Source of the DNA: Ferruginibacter sp.
GTDB taxonomy: Bacteria > Bacteroidota > Bacteroidia > Chitinophagales > Chitinophagaceae
Assembly (NCBI GenBank): GCA_025359625.1
Contig: JANYFT010000104.1
Span: 1 to 41,030 of the forward strand
Direction of reading: 5' to 3'
DNA: 41,030 nt
Below the pieces are notes generated by a model. That model saw only the letters and a program-made list of their open reading frames with translations. It had not been told where the DNA came from and did no database searches. Below, piece after piece: positions 16,883 through 25,303 of the stretch. The stretch's first letter is position 1. Each line of letters opens with the position of its first letter. Made by a program: the position numbers and the translations under genes.

Positions 16883-19435
16883 TCAGGCTTCTGACTTTTT
16901 TACTTCAATGATCGTTTCTGCCGGTTTTAAAGTAAAGAGTATCTTTTCTTTTGCATCATCTAAATCGGCTATCAGGGTGTCTCCTTCTTTTACAGCCATG
17001 TTCAAAATTTCTTCGGCTAAAGGATCTTCCAGGTATTTTTGAATAGCCCGGTGCAATGGCCTTGCTCCAAATTGCGAATCATATCCTTTCTCTGCAATAA
17101 AATCTTTTGCCCTTGTGGTTAATTCCATTGCAAAACCAAGGTTTACCAAACGTTTCATTACCCCTTTCATTAAAATATCTATTATCTCAAAAATATTTTC
17201 TTTGCTAAGGGAATTAAATATTACCACATCATCTATCCTATTTAAAAACTCAGGGCTAAAAGTACGTTTCAATGCTTTTTCAATAACTGCCTTATTATTT
17301 TCATCTGCATTTAAAACCCTTGCAGCTGTAGCAAAACCTACGCCTTCGCCAAAATCTTTTAGCTGCCGGGCACCAATGTTAGAGGTCATGATGATAAGGG
17401 TATTTTTAAAATCAATCTTTCTGCCCAAACCATCTGTTAACTGTCCGTCATCCAGCACCTGCAATAAAATATTGTAAATATCCGGATGCGCCTTTTCAAT
17501 TTCATCCAATAAGATAACACTGTATGGCTTGCGCCTAACCCTTTCCGTTAGCTGGCCACCTTCTTCATAACCGACATATCCCGGAGGTGCACCAATCAAA
17601 CGGCTTACACTGAATTTTTCCATGTATTCACTCATGTCGATCCTTATTAAAGAATCATCATTATCAAACATGTACCTGGCCAATGACCTTGCCAGTTCCG
17701 TTTTACCAACACCAGTAGGTCCCAGGAATATAAATGTACCTATTGGTTTTTTGGGATCTTTTAAACCAACACGGTTACGCTGAATAGCTTTTACCACTTT
17801 TGATATTCCTTCTTCCTGGCCAACAACTGCATTTTTCAGGTCATCACCCATACGGCGCAATTTTTCTGTTTCTGCCTGCACCATCCTTTTTACAGGAATA
17901 CCTGTCATCATACTGATCACTTCGGCAATATCTTCTTCTTCAATTGGAAAACGTTTGTGTTTGCTTTCTTCTTCCCAGTCATTCTTTGCTTTTTCCAGTT
18001 CTTCCTGCAACCTTTTTTCTGTATCCCTTAAAGAAGCGGCTTCTTCAAAACGCTGGCTTTTTACTACTTTATTTTTCTCTAATTTAATATCCTCAATTTT
18101 CTTTTCCAGTTCAATCACTTCTTCGGGTACATTGATGTTTTTTATGTGTTTTCTTGCACCAACTTCATCCATTACATCAATGGCCTTATCTGGTAGTAAC
18201 CTATCGGTCATATAACGTTCACTTAATTTTACACAGGCATCAATTGCTTGCGCACTGTAAGTAACGTTGTGATAATCTTCGTATTTACTTTTTATGTTGG
18301 TCAAAATTTCAATAGTCTCTTCAACCGATGGCTGTTCAACAATCACCTTTTGAAAACGACGATCCAAAGCGCCGTCTTTTTCAATGTGCATGCGGTATTC
18401 ATCTAAAGTAGATGCACCAATACATTGTAATTCGCCCCGGGCCAATGCAGGTTTAAAAATATTGGAAGCATCCAAAGAACCACTGGCACCACCTGCGCCG
18501 ACAATAGTATGTATCTCATCAATAAATAAAATTACATCCCTGTTTTTTTCCAGTTCGTTCATGATGGCTTTCATTCTTTCTTCAAACTGTCCACGGTATT
18601 TTGTACCGGCAACCAACGCTGCAAGGTCAAGGGATACCACTCTTTTATCAAACAAAACCCTGCTAACTTTTCTTTGCACTATACGCAGCGCAAGCCCTTC
18701 TACAATCGCTGTTTTGCCCACACCTGGTTCACCAATTAAAATAGGGTTGTTCTTTTTACGACGGCTTAATATTTGCGATACTCTTTCAATTTCCGTCTCT
18801 CTGCCAACGATAGGATCAAGTGAACCGCTTTCTGCTAACCTTGTAATATCCCTGCCAAAATTATCCAATACTGGTGTTTTGGTTTTTGGCTGATTAGCTG
18901 CTCCGCTCCGTTGTGCTTTTTGTTGCTGACTGTACTGTTTTTTTTCTTCATCAAAATCATCTTCATTCTCATCACTAAACTCTGCGGCAGGCGGGTTGCT
19001 GGTTACAAACCCCAGCTCATTTTTAAAAATATCATAGTCCACGTCAAACTGATTTAATATCTGTGTTGCAATGTTCTCTTTATTTTTTAAAATAGATAAC
19101 ATCAGGTGCTCACTTTCCACCATCACACTTTTATGTGCTTTGGCTTCCAGCACCGTAATGCGGATTACTTTTTCTGCCTGCTTGGTTAGGGGAAGAGAAT
19201 TAATATTAGCAATGTTTTTTCCTGTCTTATCTTTTACGGCTACTTCTATTTCTTTACGTAATTCATAAAGATCAACATTGAGTGATTTTAGTATTTTAAT
19301 GGCGGTATTTTCTCCATCCCTTATCAATCCTAACACTAAATGTTCGGTGCCAATGAAATCATTGCCCAGGCGCAGTGCTTCTTCCCTGCTATAAGAAATG
19401 ATTTCCTTTACTTGTGCTGAAAAATTGTTGTCCAT
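16883..19435 (-). CDS. clpC: ATP-dependent Clp protease ATP-binding subunit ClpC
   Basis: An 850-residue Hsp100 unfoldase from ATG 19435 (MDNNFSAQVKEI); an upstream in-frame ATG at 19459 adds eight residues foreign to the family. Domains in order: Clp-N double repeat (about 1-145), AAA-1 with Walker A GEPGVGKT and Walker B VILFIDEIHT, a UVR-type middle segment (KNKVVKSQRFEEAASLRDTE), AAA-2 with Walker A GPTGVGKT and Walker B SVILLDEIEKA, and the ClpB-D2-small C-terminus. The UVR motif and short middle region mark ClpC rather than ClpB. It unfolds substrates for ClpP, probably with an adaptor, in protein quality control. clpP is not in this window. The gene is divergent from a STAS gene over 257 nt. 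Confidence 0.96.
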   Translation of the reverse strand: MDNNFSAQVKEIISYSREEALRLGNDFIGTEHLVLGLIRDGENTAIKILKSLNVDLYELRKEIEVAVKDKTGKNIANINSLPLTKQAEKVIRITVLEAKAHKSVMVESEHLMLSILKNKENIATQILNQFDVDYDIFKNELGFVTSNPPAAEFSDENEDDFDEEKKQYSQQQKAQRSGAANQPKTKTPVLDNFGRDITRLAESGSLDPIVGRETEIERVSQILSRRKKNNPILIGEPGVGKTAIVEGLALRIVQRKVSRVLFDKRVVSLDLAALVAGTKYRGQFEERMKAIMNELEKNRDVILFIDEIHTIVGAGGASGSLDASNIFKPALARGELQCIGASTLDEYRMHIEKDGALDRRFQKVIVEQPSVEETIEILTNIKSKYEDYHNVTYSAQAIDACVKLSERYMTDRLLPDKAIDVMDEVGARKHIKNINVPEEVIELEKKIEDIKLEKNKVVKSQRFEEAASLRDTEKRLQEELEKAKNDWEEESKHKRFPIEEEDIAEVISMMTGIPVKRMVQAETEKLRRMGDDLKNAVVGQEEGISKVVKAIQRNRVGLKDPKKPIGTFIFLGPTGVGKTELARSLARYMFDNDDSLIRIDMSEYMEKFSVSRLIGAPPGYVGYEEGGQLTERVRRKPYSVILLDEIEKAHPDIYNILLQVLDDGQLTDGLGRKIDFKNTLIIMTSNIGARQLKDFGEGVGFATAARVLNADENNKAVIEKALKRTFSPEFLNRIDDVVIFNSLSKENIFEIIDILMKGVMKRLVNLGFAMELTTRAKDFIAEKGYDSQFGARPLHRAIQKYLEDPLAEEILNMAVKEGDTLIADLDDAKEKILFTLKPAETIIEVKKSEA

Positions 19436-19692
19436 CCGTATTGAATTTAGCTTGTACAATAATAACGATTATTTATTAGATAAAGTTTGCTGAAAAGGGG
19501 AAATGTTAATATGTTAAAAAATTAAGAATGCACTTTTAAAAGGATCAGCAAGTTGATCGGATTGCCGCTATTTATGAAAGAATACTATGTGCCAGACTTT
19601 TAAAAATATTACTGCTGGTATCTTCAAAAATTAATTCAAAATTTTGCTTTACTTTACAAAGAACATAACGCCTAAAACATGAAACTTATTTA

Positions 19693-20070
19693 ATGAATGT
19701 CAAAATAGATACCAAAGAAAAATTTACTGTTATTACGCCGAAGGAAGTAAAACTTACTGCAATAATGACAGAAGAACTGAGTAAAATGTTGCTTGGCTAC
19801 CAACAAAAAGACATTCCACATATTGTTTTAAATATGCATTTAGTACAAGTGCTGGATGAAAACAGTGGAGAAAACTTGGCCAATTGCCAACAGAATTTTT
19901 ACGAACATAATTGCTCTTTTGTAATTTGCGCACTTCAACCAGCTATTCAAAATTTGCTGGATGAGATGGAATTATTAGAAGTGATGAATGTGACAACTAC
20001 TGAAAGCGAGGCATGGGATATTGTGCAAATGGAAGAAATTGAAAGAGAATTGCTGGGTGATATGGAGTAA
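19693..20070 (+). CDS. STAS-domain (anti-anti-sigma-factor-like) protein
   Basis: A 125-residue protein whose first 100 residues fit a STAS domain: FTVITPKEVKLTAIMTEELSKML, HIVLNMHLVQVLDENSGENLANCQQNF, CSFVICALQPAIQNLLDEM and LEVMNVTTTESEAWDIV. In SpoIIAA-type proteins a Ser at the end of the D-S-S-G motif is phosphorylated; the matching place here is DENSGE (S around 56), so phospho-switching is possible. The C-terminal tail (MEEIERELLGDME) is acidic. It is probably cytosolic. No sigma factor, anti-sigma kinase or PP2C gene lies nearby, so its partner is unknown. Its stop is 108 nt before the RNase Z start. Confidence 0.8.
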   Translation: MNVKIDTKEKFTVITPKEVKLTAIMTEELSKMLLGYQQKDIPHIVLNMHLVQVLDENSGENLANCQQNFYEHNCSFVICALQPAIQNLLDEMELLEVMNVTTTESEAWDIVQMEEIERELLGDME

Positions 20071-20178
20071 ATTTACAACAGTGTATTCATTGTTTAAATA
20101 AAACAATAAATCATTCGTTAATTTATCTACTGTAAATTAAGTTTATCAATACAATAAATTTTAGCCCTAAATTAAACT

Positions 20179-21081
20179 ATGTTAGCACTCACTATTCTGG
20201 GTAATAATTCTGCTATTCCTGCATGGGACAGAAACCCTACGGCCCATATTTTACAATCCCTTGAAGAGTGCTACCTGATAGATTGTGGTGAAGGTACCCA
20301 AATTCAAATGGCCAAATACAAGATCCGCAGAAGCAGGCTCCATCATATTTTTATATCTCATTTGCATGGTGATCATTATTTTGGTTTGATAGGTTTGTTA
20401 ACCAGCATGAGTTTATTAAGCCGCACACAGGACCTTCATTTACATGCCCCTGCAGCACTTGAACAGATCATAAACCTACAGTTATCAGTAGCGGGTGTGC
20501 AACTATCTTACCCGCTTTATTTTCACGCCATCACTACAGAAAATATTATTGTGGATGACAATAAAATTACTGTTAAAAGTTTTAAAGTAAAACACCGCAT
20601 TGAATGCTGGGGATTTTTATTTACAGAAAAGAGAAATCCACGTAAGATAGATAGCGTTAGAATAAGCGCCTATGAAATCCCCAAAACCTTTTATGAGAAA
20701 TTACAAAAAGGAGAAGATTACATTACTAAAAAAGGCACCATTATTCCTAATGAAGAAGTGACTGTTGCAGGCATTAAACCAAAAAGTTATGCTTACTGTG
20801 CCGATACTATTTACGATGAAACTTTGGTAGAAAAAATAAAATTTGTTGACTTGCTGTATCATGAAGCCACCTACCTGAAAAATCTACAAGAGAGAGCTGC
20901 CGAACGTTTTCACAGCACTACCATACAGGCTGCGGCTATTGCTAAACAGGCTGAAGTAAAAAAATTACTAATTGGCCACTTCTCCTCCAAGTACGAAATG
21001 CTGGATGAATTCTTATCCGAAGCCACGGAAGTTTTTGAAAATACAGAACTTGCTTTACAAGGCGTTAGTTACAGGATTTAA
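20179..21081 (+). CDS. rnz: Ribonuclease Z (tRNA 3' endonuclease)
   Basis: A 300-residue metallo-beta-lactamase-fold protein. It cuts pre-tRNAs 3' of the discriminator base. LTILGNNSAIPAWDRNPTAHIL and YLIDCGEGTQIQ start the fold; the zinc motif HLHGDH (H61, H63, D65, H66) follows. FKVKHRIECWGFLF, YCADTIYDE, LLYHEATYL and LIGHFSSKY supply the further zinc ligands and the family's PxKxxx-type exosite region (GEDYITKKGTIIPNEEVT). The length is typical of the short form. It is probably cotranscribed with, or just after, the STAS gene. Confidence 0.96.
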   Translation: MLALTILGNNSAIPAWDRNPTAHILQSLEECYLIDCGEGTQIQMAKYKIRRSRLHHIFISHLHGDHYFGLIGLLTSMSLLSRTQDLHLHAPAALEQIINLQLSVAGVQLSYPLYFHAITTENIIVDDNKITVKSFKVKHRIECWGFLFTEKRNPRKIDSVRISAYEIPKTFYEKLQKGEDYITKKGTIIPNEEVTVAGIKPKSYAYCADTIYDETLVEKIKFVDLLYHEATYLKNLQERAAERFHSTTIQAAAIAKQAEVKKLLIGHFSSKYEMLDEFLSEATEVFENTELALQGVSYRI

Positions 21082-21110
21082 AATATAAAAATATTGACCG
21101 GGCTAAGAGT

Positions 21111-21130
21111 ATTGAGCGTAGCCGAAGTAT
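21111..21130. repeat. Possible interspersed Bacteroidota repeat word
   Basis: ATTGAGCGTAGCCGAAGTAT. Its TTGAGCG.AG.CGAAGT pattern recalls a degenerate intergenic repeat of many Bacteroidota genomes, from memory and not checked. It lies between two convergent genes, rnz and the esterase. Confidence 0.35.
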
Positions 21131-21239
21131 ATAATATTGCATTGGCGCCACATCCTTTTACTTTATAACATTGTGTAACTTTTATTAGAGCTTAGATTAA
21201 AAGGTGATTAAGGGACAACTCCTTGTCAGGCATTAGGTG

Positions 21240-22415
21240 TTACTTGTCCAATTCTATCACATTATTAAAACCATCGGCCATTATCCATTTATAAAAACCG
21301 GCAAACCACTTACGCCAGGCTTGTTCATTGTGGTGGCCATCCGGATCAATAACCATATATATCATGGCAGAAGATTTTTTGCTTAGCTTTTGTACTATAT
21401 CATTCATATCATTCAGATAGGCATCTCCTTCTAATGCGCCCATATAAAAAAATAATTTGCCTGTAAGCCTGCTACCGGTTGAGTCGGTTAAATTTTTAAT
21501 CCCGTTTGCCGTCCAAAAAGCCGGCGAAAAAATACCCCCGTTCCCGAATACTTTGGGATACTTCAACATGGCATAATAAGAGATCAATCCCCCCATAGAA
21601 CTACCGGCAATAATGGTAGTTTCTTTTGAAGGCTTTGTTCGGTAATGCTTGTCAATAAAAGGCTTTAGCGTTTGCACCAAAAAGTCTGCATACTCGTTAC
21701 CTGCTCCTTTTCCAAATTCTTTAAATTCATAGGGATTGTATTCCCTCATTCTTTCCGGACCATTATCAATGCCTACAACAATACAGGGAGGGACTCTTTT
21801 TTTTGTCAATGAGTCCAGGCATTCATCAACACCCCATTCACCATAAGCGGCTGTATATTCATCAAATATATTTTGTCCGTCGTGCAAATACATTACCGGA
21901 TAATGTTTATGGCTGCTGGCATAACCAGGAGGCAAATAAATACAAATTCTTCTTTTGCTGCCTAACTGCGGCATTGCAAAAGCAGTATCTATAATTTGTA
22001 CATTAGGTGATGCAGTGTGTAGTTTAGGGGCAAGAAAAAAATCATCTTTCCAGGCTGCGATAGAAATATCAATAGTAGTATCAGATGATAATTTAATTAA
22101 ACGATTATCTATATCAACCCCGCTAATGGTAGATTCTGTTTTTTGCCAGTTGCCCCTGGTACATTTAAATTCATAAATGCCTGCCGGTAATTGCTTTATT
22201 TGCAACGATAAATAACCACCATCTTTTAAAAAGCCTTGTTCAATTTTACCAGGTTGCCAGTTATTAAAATTTCCCGCTGCAAAGATTGTATCTTCTGCAT
22301 GTGCCGATGGTTGTGACAATAGGCGAAGCCTGATAGTATATTGCGAAAATACAGGTGATACTGTACTACACAATATGAATAACAGCACATACAATTTCTT
22401 GCAACGGTTTTTCAT
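21240..22415 (-). CDS. Secreted Esterase-D-like alpha/beta hydrolase with N-terminal E-set domain
   Basis: A 391-residue protein. It has a signal peptide (about 1-24, ending VSPVFSQ). Residues 26-120 form a glycogen-binding-like beta domain (FAAGNFNNWQPG, the CBM48/E-set pattern). The hydrolase (about 140-385) has YPVMYLHDGQNIFD, the nucleophile motif AGSSMGG (S273) and a late His in DPDGHHNEQAWRKWF (H361/H362). This arrangement is seen in enterochelin-esterase-like, feruloyl- and acetyl-esterase proteins; the substrate cannot be told, but the sugar-binding N-domain suggests a glycan or decorated sugar. It ends an apparent transcript after dapA (37-nt gap), though the two have no clear shared job. 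Confidence 0.88.
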   Translation of the reverse strand: MKNRCKKLYVLLFILCSTVSPVFSQYTIRLRLLSQPSAHAEDTIFAAGNFNNWQPGKIEQGFLKDGGYLSLQIKQLPAGIYEFKCTRGNWQKTESTISGVDIDNRLIKLSSDTTIDISIAAWKDDFFLAPKLHTASPNVQIIDTAFAMPQLGSKRRICIYLPPGYASSHKHYPVMYLHDGQNIFDEYTAAYGEWGVDECLDSLTKKRVPPCIVVGIDNGPERMREYNPYEFKEFGKGAGNEYADFLVQTLKPFIDKHYRTKPSKETTIIAGSSMGGLISYYAMLKYPKVFGNGGIFSPAFWTANGIKNLTDSTGSRLTGKLFFYMGALEGDAYLNDMNDIVQKLSKKSSAMIYMVIDPDGHHNEQAWRKWFAGFYKWIMADGFNNVIELDK

Positions 22416-22452
22416 ATGGCAATTATTTAAAGCTGAATATTACACTACCAGA

Positions 22453-23334
22453 TCACTTTGCACAATAGGCTTTTACCTGTTGCTGCACACTGCCACTTAA
22501 TGGCGTTACCGGTAATCTCATTATGTTTTTTATAAAGCCCATTTCGTGCAGAAATGCTTTTACACCAGCCGGGTTATTTTCAGTAAATAATAAATTGTAT
22601 ACTTCAAGCAAGGGGTCATTTAATTTTTTGGCAGTTGCAAAATCAAATTTCAAACCCGCCCTTACCATATCAGAAAATTGTTTAGGATAGCAGTTGGCAA
22701 TTACACTAATCACACCATCAATACCACAAGCCAGTTCAGGCAATACCAAATCATCATCACCACTTACTACTAAAAAATTTTCAGGCCTGTCCCGTAAAAC
22801 CTGCATACACTGGCTAATGTTATTACCAGCTTCTTTAATGCCTGCAATATTGGCCACTTCATGTGCTAAACGCAGGGTTGTACCTGCTTCCATATTACGG
22901 CCTGTTCTGCCGGGCACATTATATAAAATGATTGGCTTTGGCGAGGCCTCCGCAATTAATTTATAATGTTGAAAAATGCCTTCCTGCGATGGCTTATTGT
23001 AATAAGGACAGGCACTTAGCACTGCTACCGCTTTATCCAGCGGATAAGTTTGTACCTGTTCAATTACTTCTTTTGTGTTATTGCCGCCAATACCAACTAC
23101 AACGGGTACACGCCCGTTTATCTTATCAAAAGTAAAATGTATAATGTCCAGCTTTTCCTGTTTATCCAAAGTAGGTGTTTCACCGGTGGTTCCCAGAGTT
23201 ACCACATACTCTACTCCATTATAGATGATAAAATCAATTAACTTTCCCAGTGCTTCAAAATCCACTGTTTCATTTTCATTAAACGGCGTTACAATCGCCA
23301 CGCCTGTTCCTTTTAATTGTTCCCTGATGTTCAT
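22453..23334 (-). CDS. dapA: 4-hydroxy-tetrahydrodipicolinate synthase
   Basis: A 293-residue TIM-barrel aldolase. It condenses pyruvate with aspartate semialdehyde in the lysine and diaminopimelate pathway, feeding peptidoglycan. TLGTTGETPTL is the pyruvate-carboxylate loop, Y138 in ILYNVPGRTGRNM the proton relay, and K167 in AGIKEAG the Schiff-base lysine; GDDDLVLPELACGIDGVISV follows. The length is standard. It lies between the L,D-transpeptidase-like gene and the esterase on one strand, with a terminator upstream at 23381-23412, so it has its own promoter. Confidence 0.97.
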   Translation of the reverse strand: MNIREQLKGTGVAIVTPFNENETVDFEALGKLIDFIIYNGVEYVVTLGTTGETPTLDKQEKLDIIHFTFDKINGRVPVVVGIGGNNTKEVIEQVQTYPLDKAVAVLSACPYYNKPSQEGIFQHYKLIAEASPKPIILYNVPGRTGRNMEAGTTLRLAHEVANIAGIKEAGNNISQCMQVLRDRPENFLVVSGDDDLVLPELACGIDGVISVIANCYPKQFSDMVRAGLKFDFATAKKLNDPLLEVYNLLFTENNPAGVKAFLHEMGFIKNIMRLPVTPLSGSVQQQVKAYCAK

Positions 23335-23380
23335 TACTAAAATTATTTTTGGTGAAGTTATTATTATGCAATGAAATTGT

Positions 23381-23412
23381 AAAACAAAAATCCCCTGGCA
23401 TGGTGCAAGGGG
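23381..23412 (-). terminator. Intrinsic terminator after the L,D-transpeptidase-like gene
   Basis: On the minus strand CCCCTTGCA-CCA-TGCCAGGGG (one mismatch) is followed by ATTTTTGTTTT. It lies 33 nt beyond the stop of the 23445-24263 gene. Confidence 0.8.
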
Positions 23413-23444
23413 TCAAAAAAATGTATAAATCTGTTTAGCTGAAA

Positions 23445-24263
23445 TTAATTATTGTAGGCCAATAAAGGGCTCAATTGTGTATTTACTGGTTGGTTCAATA
23501 TTTTTGAATGGCTCAGGTAATTGTTATCAGGACTAAAAATAAATAAACAAGTGCCGTTTTTTATTACATCAATAATTGCTTTGTGCAACCGCTCTGGTAA
23601 AGCCGGACAGCCCCAACTACGGCCAATATAACCTTGCGAACGGATAAAGCTTTCATCTACATATTCAGCGCCATGGATCACAATAGCCCTTTTATTGGCA
23701 TTGTCATTAATACCTTTTTCTACACCTTGTAACTTTAATGAATAACCATTTCCACCAGTATATGTACTGAGTGTTTCGTAAAAACCAAGACTACTTTTAT
23801 TACTTTCAGGCTTATTTGAAAACCGGCTGGCAAATTCTTTTCCTGATTGCATGCCATGTGCTACATAAGTATTAAAAAGAACTTTGCAATTGGTTAAATC
23901 AATAACAAATAACCTTTTTTGAGAAGAAGGCTTACTAAAATCAATGATAGAAATAATTTTATCATTACCTACTTCTCCGGTAGATTTCATCACGGTAAAA
24001 CCTTTCATGGCATAGTCAAAAGCCTGGTGACCCAAACCTAATGAACCAAGGTGTAAACTGTCATATAGATTAATTCTGCCAATGGGTGCAACAATACTAT
24101 TTACTACAGGGGAATCAGATATTATTACCGGGTTTGAAACGGGGCTTTTATCAAAAATATTACCCAATGTCTTTGTTTTTGCAAAAACAAATGGCATATG
24201 TAAAACAAAGATAAACAGGGATGAAAAAAACAGGTAAACTTTTTTAAATGCAAACTTTTTCAT
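23445..24263 (-). CDS. Murein L,D-transpeptidase catalytic domain-like protein (YkuD_2 type)
   Basis: A 272-residue protein from ATG 24263; an in-frame ATG at 24293 would put a weaker stretch before the signal. Signal peptide about 1-28 (FVLHMPFVFA). The catalytic part (about 105-250) has VIDLTNCKVLFNTYVAHG, SSLGFYETLSTYTGGNGYSL, RAIVIHGAEYVDESFI (H197) and GRSWGCPALP with catalytic Cys219. This HG...SWGCPAL arrangement is the YkuD_2/PF13645 form, thought to act on peptidoglycan stem peptides in the periplasm. It has its own terminator. It sits near dapA, which supplies diaminopimelate, so both may serve the cell wall; this is weak evidence of a link. A perfect 18-bp palindrome lies about 95 nt upstream. 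Confidence 0.88.
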   Translation of the reverse strand: MKKFAFKKVYLFFSSLFIFVLHMPFVFAKTKTLGNIFDKSPVSNPVIISDSPVVNSIVAPIGRINLYDSLHLGSLGLGHQAFDYAMKGFTVMKSTGEVGNDKIISIIDFSKPSSQKRLFVIDLTNCKVLFNTYVAHGMQSGKEFASRFSNKPESNKSSLGFYETLSTYTGGNGYSLKLQGVEKGINDNANKRAIVIHGAEYVDESFIRSQGYIGRSWGCPALPERLHKAIIDVIKNGTCLFIFSPDNNYLSHSKILNQPVNTQLSPLLAYNN

Positions 24264-24568
24264 ACTTATCAGACTGGATTTAAAAATTTTCAATAGGGTT
24301 GCAAATATCGGACTAAACAGCTTTCATTTTTGTTAAAATTACTTGTCGTTATGGGCTGATATTTTGTACAAAATATATAAATTAAAATACGGACTATGTA
24401 AAGTTTTAAAAATTAGACTGTTAGCCTATAGATGGTGTGAATCTTTGCAGAAAAATTTTGTCAATAGGAACAGATAAAAAGAGTAACGAAAAAAGGGATC
24501 ATTTATTATTATAAAAATAAAAAATGTACATAAAGGATTATCAAGCCAGGTGCAAGTTTTTGTTTATC
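24264..24568. other. Intergenic region holding one palindrome
   Basis: About 300 nt between the pentose phosphate cluster and the L,D-transpeptidase-like gene. The only strong structure is the palindrome at 24359-24376. No good terminator for pgl was seen. Confidence 0.5.
24359..24376. promoter_or_regulatory. Perfect 18-bp palindrome, candidate operator
   Basis: ATATTTTGTACAAAATAT is perfectly self-complementary. It is 96 nt upstream of the L,D-transpeptidase-like start and downstream of pgl, a plausible dimeric-regulator site for the former. It is AT-rich, so part of the symmetry could be chance. Confidence 0.4.
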
Positions 24569-25297
24569 CTATTTTATTTTTAATTGTGCTACAGCAGCTT
24601 CATCCATAAACCACAGAAGTTCCCCATCAACAGGTGCAATGAGTTGGGCTGGAAAATTTTCAATATCCCTTACATCCTCTATTACATGATGTACGGCTGC
24701 TGCCTTAGACTGCCCATACACCAGGAAAACTACATGGTAAGCCTGGTTGATTAATGGTGCCGTAAAGGTGATGCGATACACTTGTTGATCATTCAGAAAA
24801 ACAGATTTAATAGAAGCAGTAGTATCATTCAATACCGGTGTATAAGGGAACAGGCTTGCTGTATGTGAATTATCCCCAAGCCCCAGCAAAATTAAATCAA
24901 AACACTTTTTATTACCAGCAAAATAATTATTGATTGTGGTATCATATTCTGCTGCAGCCTTATCAGGTTCAAGCAAAGTATTTACTGCAAAAACTTGCGC
25001 AGGTTCTATTTCTAATGGTTCAAACAAAGCCTTTTTTGCCATCAGGTAATTGCTGTTGCTATCTGTTGGTGGCACGTTGCGTTCATCACCAAAAAAGAAG
25101 TCTGTTTTTTGCCATTGCACTTTATTTTTAAACGAAGATGAACTTAATAATTCGTACAATTTTTTAGGCGATGTTCCACCTGACAATGCCACAGCAAATC
25201 TTCCATTTTTTGCAATTGCCTTGTTGGCTATGGTAACAAAATATGTGGCAAGGTTTGCCAGCACTTCGGCTTCTGTTTTAAAAATATTTATCTGCAC
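24569..25297 (-). CDS. pgl: 6-phosphogluconolactonase
   Basis: A 242-residue protein of the NagB/RpiA-like fold. It hydrolyses 6-phosphogluconolactone, the second oxidative step of the pentose phosphate pathway. RFAVALSGGTSPKKLYELL is the phosphate-binding loop; TDFFFGDERNVPPTDSNSNYLMAKKALF and FDLILLGLGDNSHTASLFP are the family's signatures. The length is standard. It begins 6 nt after zwf, so both are surely one transcript, and it is the last gene of the cluster. Confidence 0.96.
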   Translation of the reverse strand: MQINIFKTEAEVLANLATYFVTIANKAIAKNGRFAVALSGGTSPKKLYELLSSSSFKNKVQWQKTDFFFGDERNVPPTDSNSNYLMAKKALFEPLEIEPAQVFAVNTLLEPDKAAAEYDTTINNYFAGNKKCFDLILLGLGDNSHTASLFPYTPVLNDTTASIKSVFLNDQQVYRITFTAPLINQAYHVVFLVYGQSKAAAVHHVIEDVRDIENFPAQLIAPVDGELLWFMDEAAVAQLKIK

Positions 25298-25303
25298 ACA
25301 CTA

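Noticed and set aside
20092..20110. ATTGTTT-AAATA-AAACAAT hairpin after the STAS gene
   Set aside because: An A/T-only stem without a following T-run; too weak to call a terminator.
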